Shown: positions 5,151-5,827 of the stretch, piece by piece
How positions within the stretch are numbered: the first letter of the stretch is position 1
Layout: every line of letters starts with the position of its first letter
Assembly: GCA_030038035.1 (NCBI GenBank)
Contig: JASHPP010000124.1
Coordinates: 1-5,827, forward strand
Source: Trebonia sp.
GTDB lineage: Bacteria > Actinomycetota > Actinomycetes > Streptosporangiales > Streptosporangiaceae
Length of the DNA: 5,827 nt
Direction of reading: 5' to 3'
Notes under the pieces: model-generated
What the model saw: the letters and a program-made list of their open reading frames with translations, nothing else
What the model was told of the DNA's origin: nothing
The model's database searches: none
Program-made: the position numbers and the translations under genes

Positions 5151-5827
5151 ATGACTTGGCATAACTGGGCGGGCACGGCGTCGGCGGACCCGGCCCGGCG
5201 CTACCTGCCGCAGACGGTGGAGGCGATCGCCGACGCGGTCCGGCAGGCGGCGCTGGCCGGGCTGACCGTGCGGGCCCTCGGCAGCGGGCACTCGTTCACG
5301 CCGACGGCGGCCACCTCGGGCGCCGCGCTTGATCTTTCCTCCTGGGCCGGCGTCGTGGCCGCGGACGTGAACTCCGGGCTGGTCACCGTGCGTTCTGGTA
5401 CTTCGCTGCGCGCACTCAACGCCGCGCTTGACATGCTCGGCCTGGCGATGGCGAACCTCGGCGACATCGACGTCCAGACGATCGCGGGGGCGATCTCGAC
5501 CGGTACGCACGGCACCGGAGCCCGGCTCGGCGGGCTCGCTACGCAGGTCGCGGCCCTTGAGCTCGTGCTCGCCGACGGGGCGGTGGTGTCCTGCTCGGCG
5601 CGGGAGCGGCCGGACCTGTTCACCGCGGCACGGGTCGGTCTGGGCGCGCTCGGCGTGATCTCCACGGTGACGCTGGCCTGCGTCCCGGCGTTCACGCTGG
5701 CGGCCGAGGAGGGCCCGATGCCGCTGGCCGAGGTCACGGCGCGGTTCGACGAGTTCGCGGCGAACAGCGACCACTTCGAGTTCTACTGGTTCCCCTACGG
5801 CCGCAACGCCCTCGTCAAGCGGAATAA
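5151..5827 (+). CDS. FAD-linked sugar-lactone oxidoreductase (L-gulono-/D-arabinono-1,4-lactone oxidase family), partial (C-terminus beyond right edge)
   Basis: 225 residues are visible of a family normally near 430. It begins WHNWAGT, the N-terminal signature of bacterial gulono/arabinono-lactone oxidases and dehydrogenases, which supports the ATG chosen. The FAD-binding (VAO/PCMH-type) domain fills the visible part. RALGSGHSF (41-49) has His47 where relatives such as rat GULO carry the covalently FAD-linked histidine. GDIDVQTIAGAISTGTHGTG (104-123) is the FAD pyrophosphate-binding signature. RVGLGALGVIS (161-171) follows. DHFEFYWFPYGRNALVKRN (207-225) opens the substrate/cap domain. The reaction would be oxidation of an aldono-1,4-lactone or related polyol at C2, passing electrons to O2 or another acceptor. 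The Mycobacterium tuberculosis L-gulono-lactone dehydrogenase, as I recall its sequence, shares the HSFT, THGTG and HFEFF patterns. Alditol/xylitol oxidase is an alternative within the same superfamily. No signal peptide; cytoplasmic. It is divergent from the PLP enzyme-MFS pair across 58 bp, so joint control is plausible. Confidence 0.92.
   Translation, partial: MTWHNWAGTASADPARRYLPQTVEAIADAVRQAALAGLTVRALGSGHSFTPTAATSGAALDLSSWAGVVAADVNSGLVTVRSGTSLRALNAALDMLGLAMANLGDIDVQTIAGAISTGTHGTGARLGGLATQVAALELVLADGAVVSCSARERPDLFTAARVGLGALGVISTVTLACVPAFTLAAEEGPMPLAEVTARFDEFAANSDHFEFYWFPYGRNALVKRN

Noticed and set aside
3767..5164. 465-codon plus-strand open frame
   Set aside because: It lies opposite the PLP enzyme and transporter, has an Arg/Gly/Ala-rich composition with no motif, and would overlap the real plus-strand oxidase start.
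5046..5774. Minus-strand open frames of 242 and 178 codons at about 5046-5774
   Set aside because: They are antisense to the lactone oxidase, whose plus-strand frame has the HSFT and THGTG FAD motifs.

Overview
This window looks like chromosomal DNA from a high-GC actinobacterium. GC is high throughout, codon third positions are mostly G or C, TTG starts with Shine-Dalgarno (SD) sequences fit two of the genes, one gene looks leaderless, and the best family matches (from memory) are actinobacterial. Five protein genes fill almost all of it. Four lie head to tail on the minus strand and one is divergent on the plus strand. I see no rRNA, tRNA, CRISPR array, insertion sequence or att site.

Right end (about 2578-5827), a metabolic group. 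A plus-strand FAD-linked sugar-lactone oxidase/dehydrogenase of the L-gulono-/D-arabinono-1,4-lactone family starts at 5151 and runs off the window. Only 58 bp separate it from the start of a divergent PLP-dependent, alanine-racemase-fold enzyme of the D-serine dehydratase / D-threonine aldolase superfamily (3869-5092). That gene overlaps by 8 bp a major facilitator superfamily (MFS) transporter (2578-3876, TTG start inside the end of the upstream gene). The layout suggests coordinated uptake or export plus oxidation/deamination of a small metabolite whose identity the sequence does not give.

Left end (1 to about 2577), a membrane quality-control pair. After a 53-68 bp AT-richer gap containing a short dyad comes a predicted lipoprotein (1829-2509). 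Its stop overlaps, in an ATGA arrangement, the start of a membrane-anchored FtsH-like AAA+ zinc metalloprotease that runs off the left edge (610 residues visible). The protease is unusual. It has four predicted N-terminal membrane helices and almost no extracytoplasmic domain where classical FtsH has two helices and a sizeable one. It also has a long glycine-rich insertion between Walker B and sensor 1, and HEACH in place of HEAGH at the zinc site. The obvious hypothesis is that the coupled lipoprotein supplies the extracytoplasmic sensing or adaptor role that the protease lacks. This pair is the most interesting item in the window. All functions are read from motifs and memory of families; no search was run.
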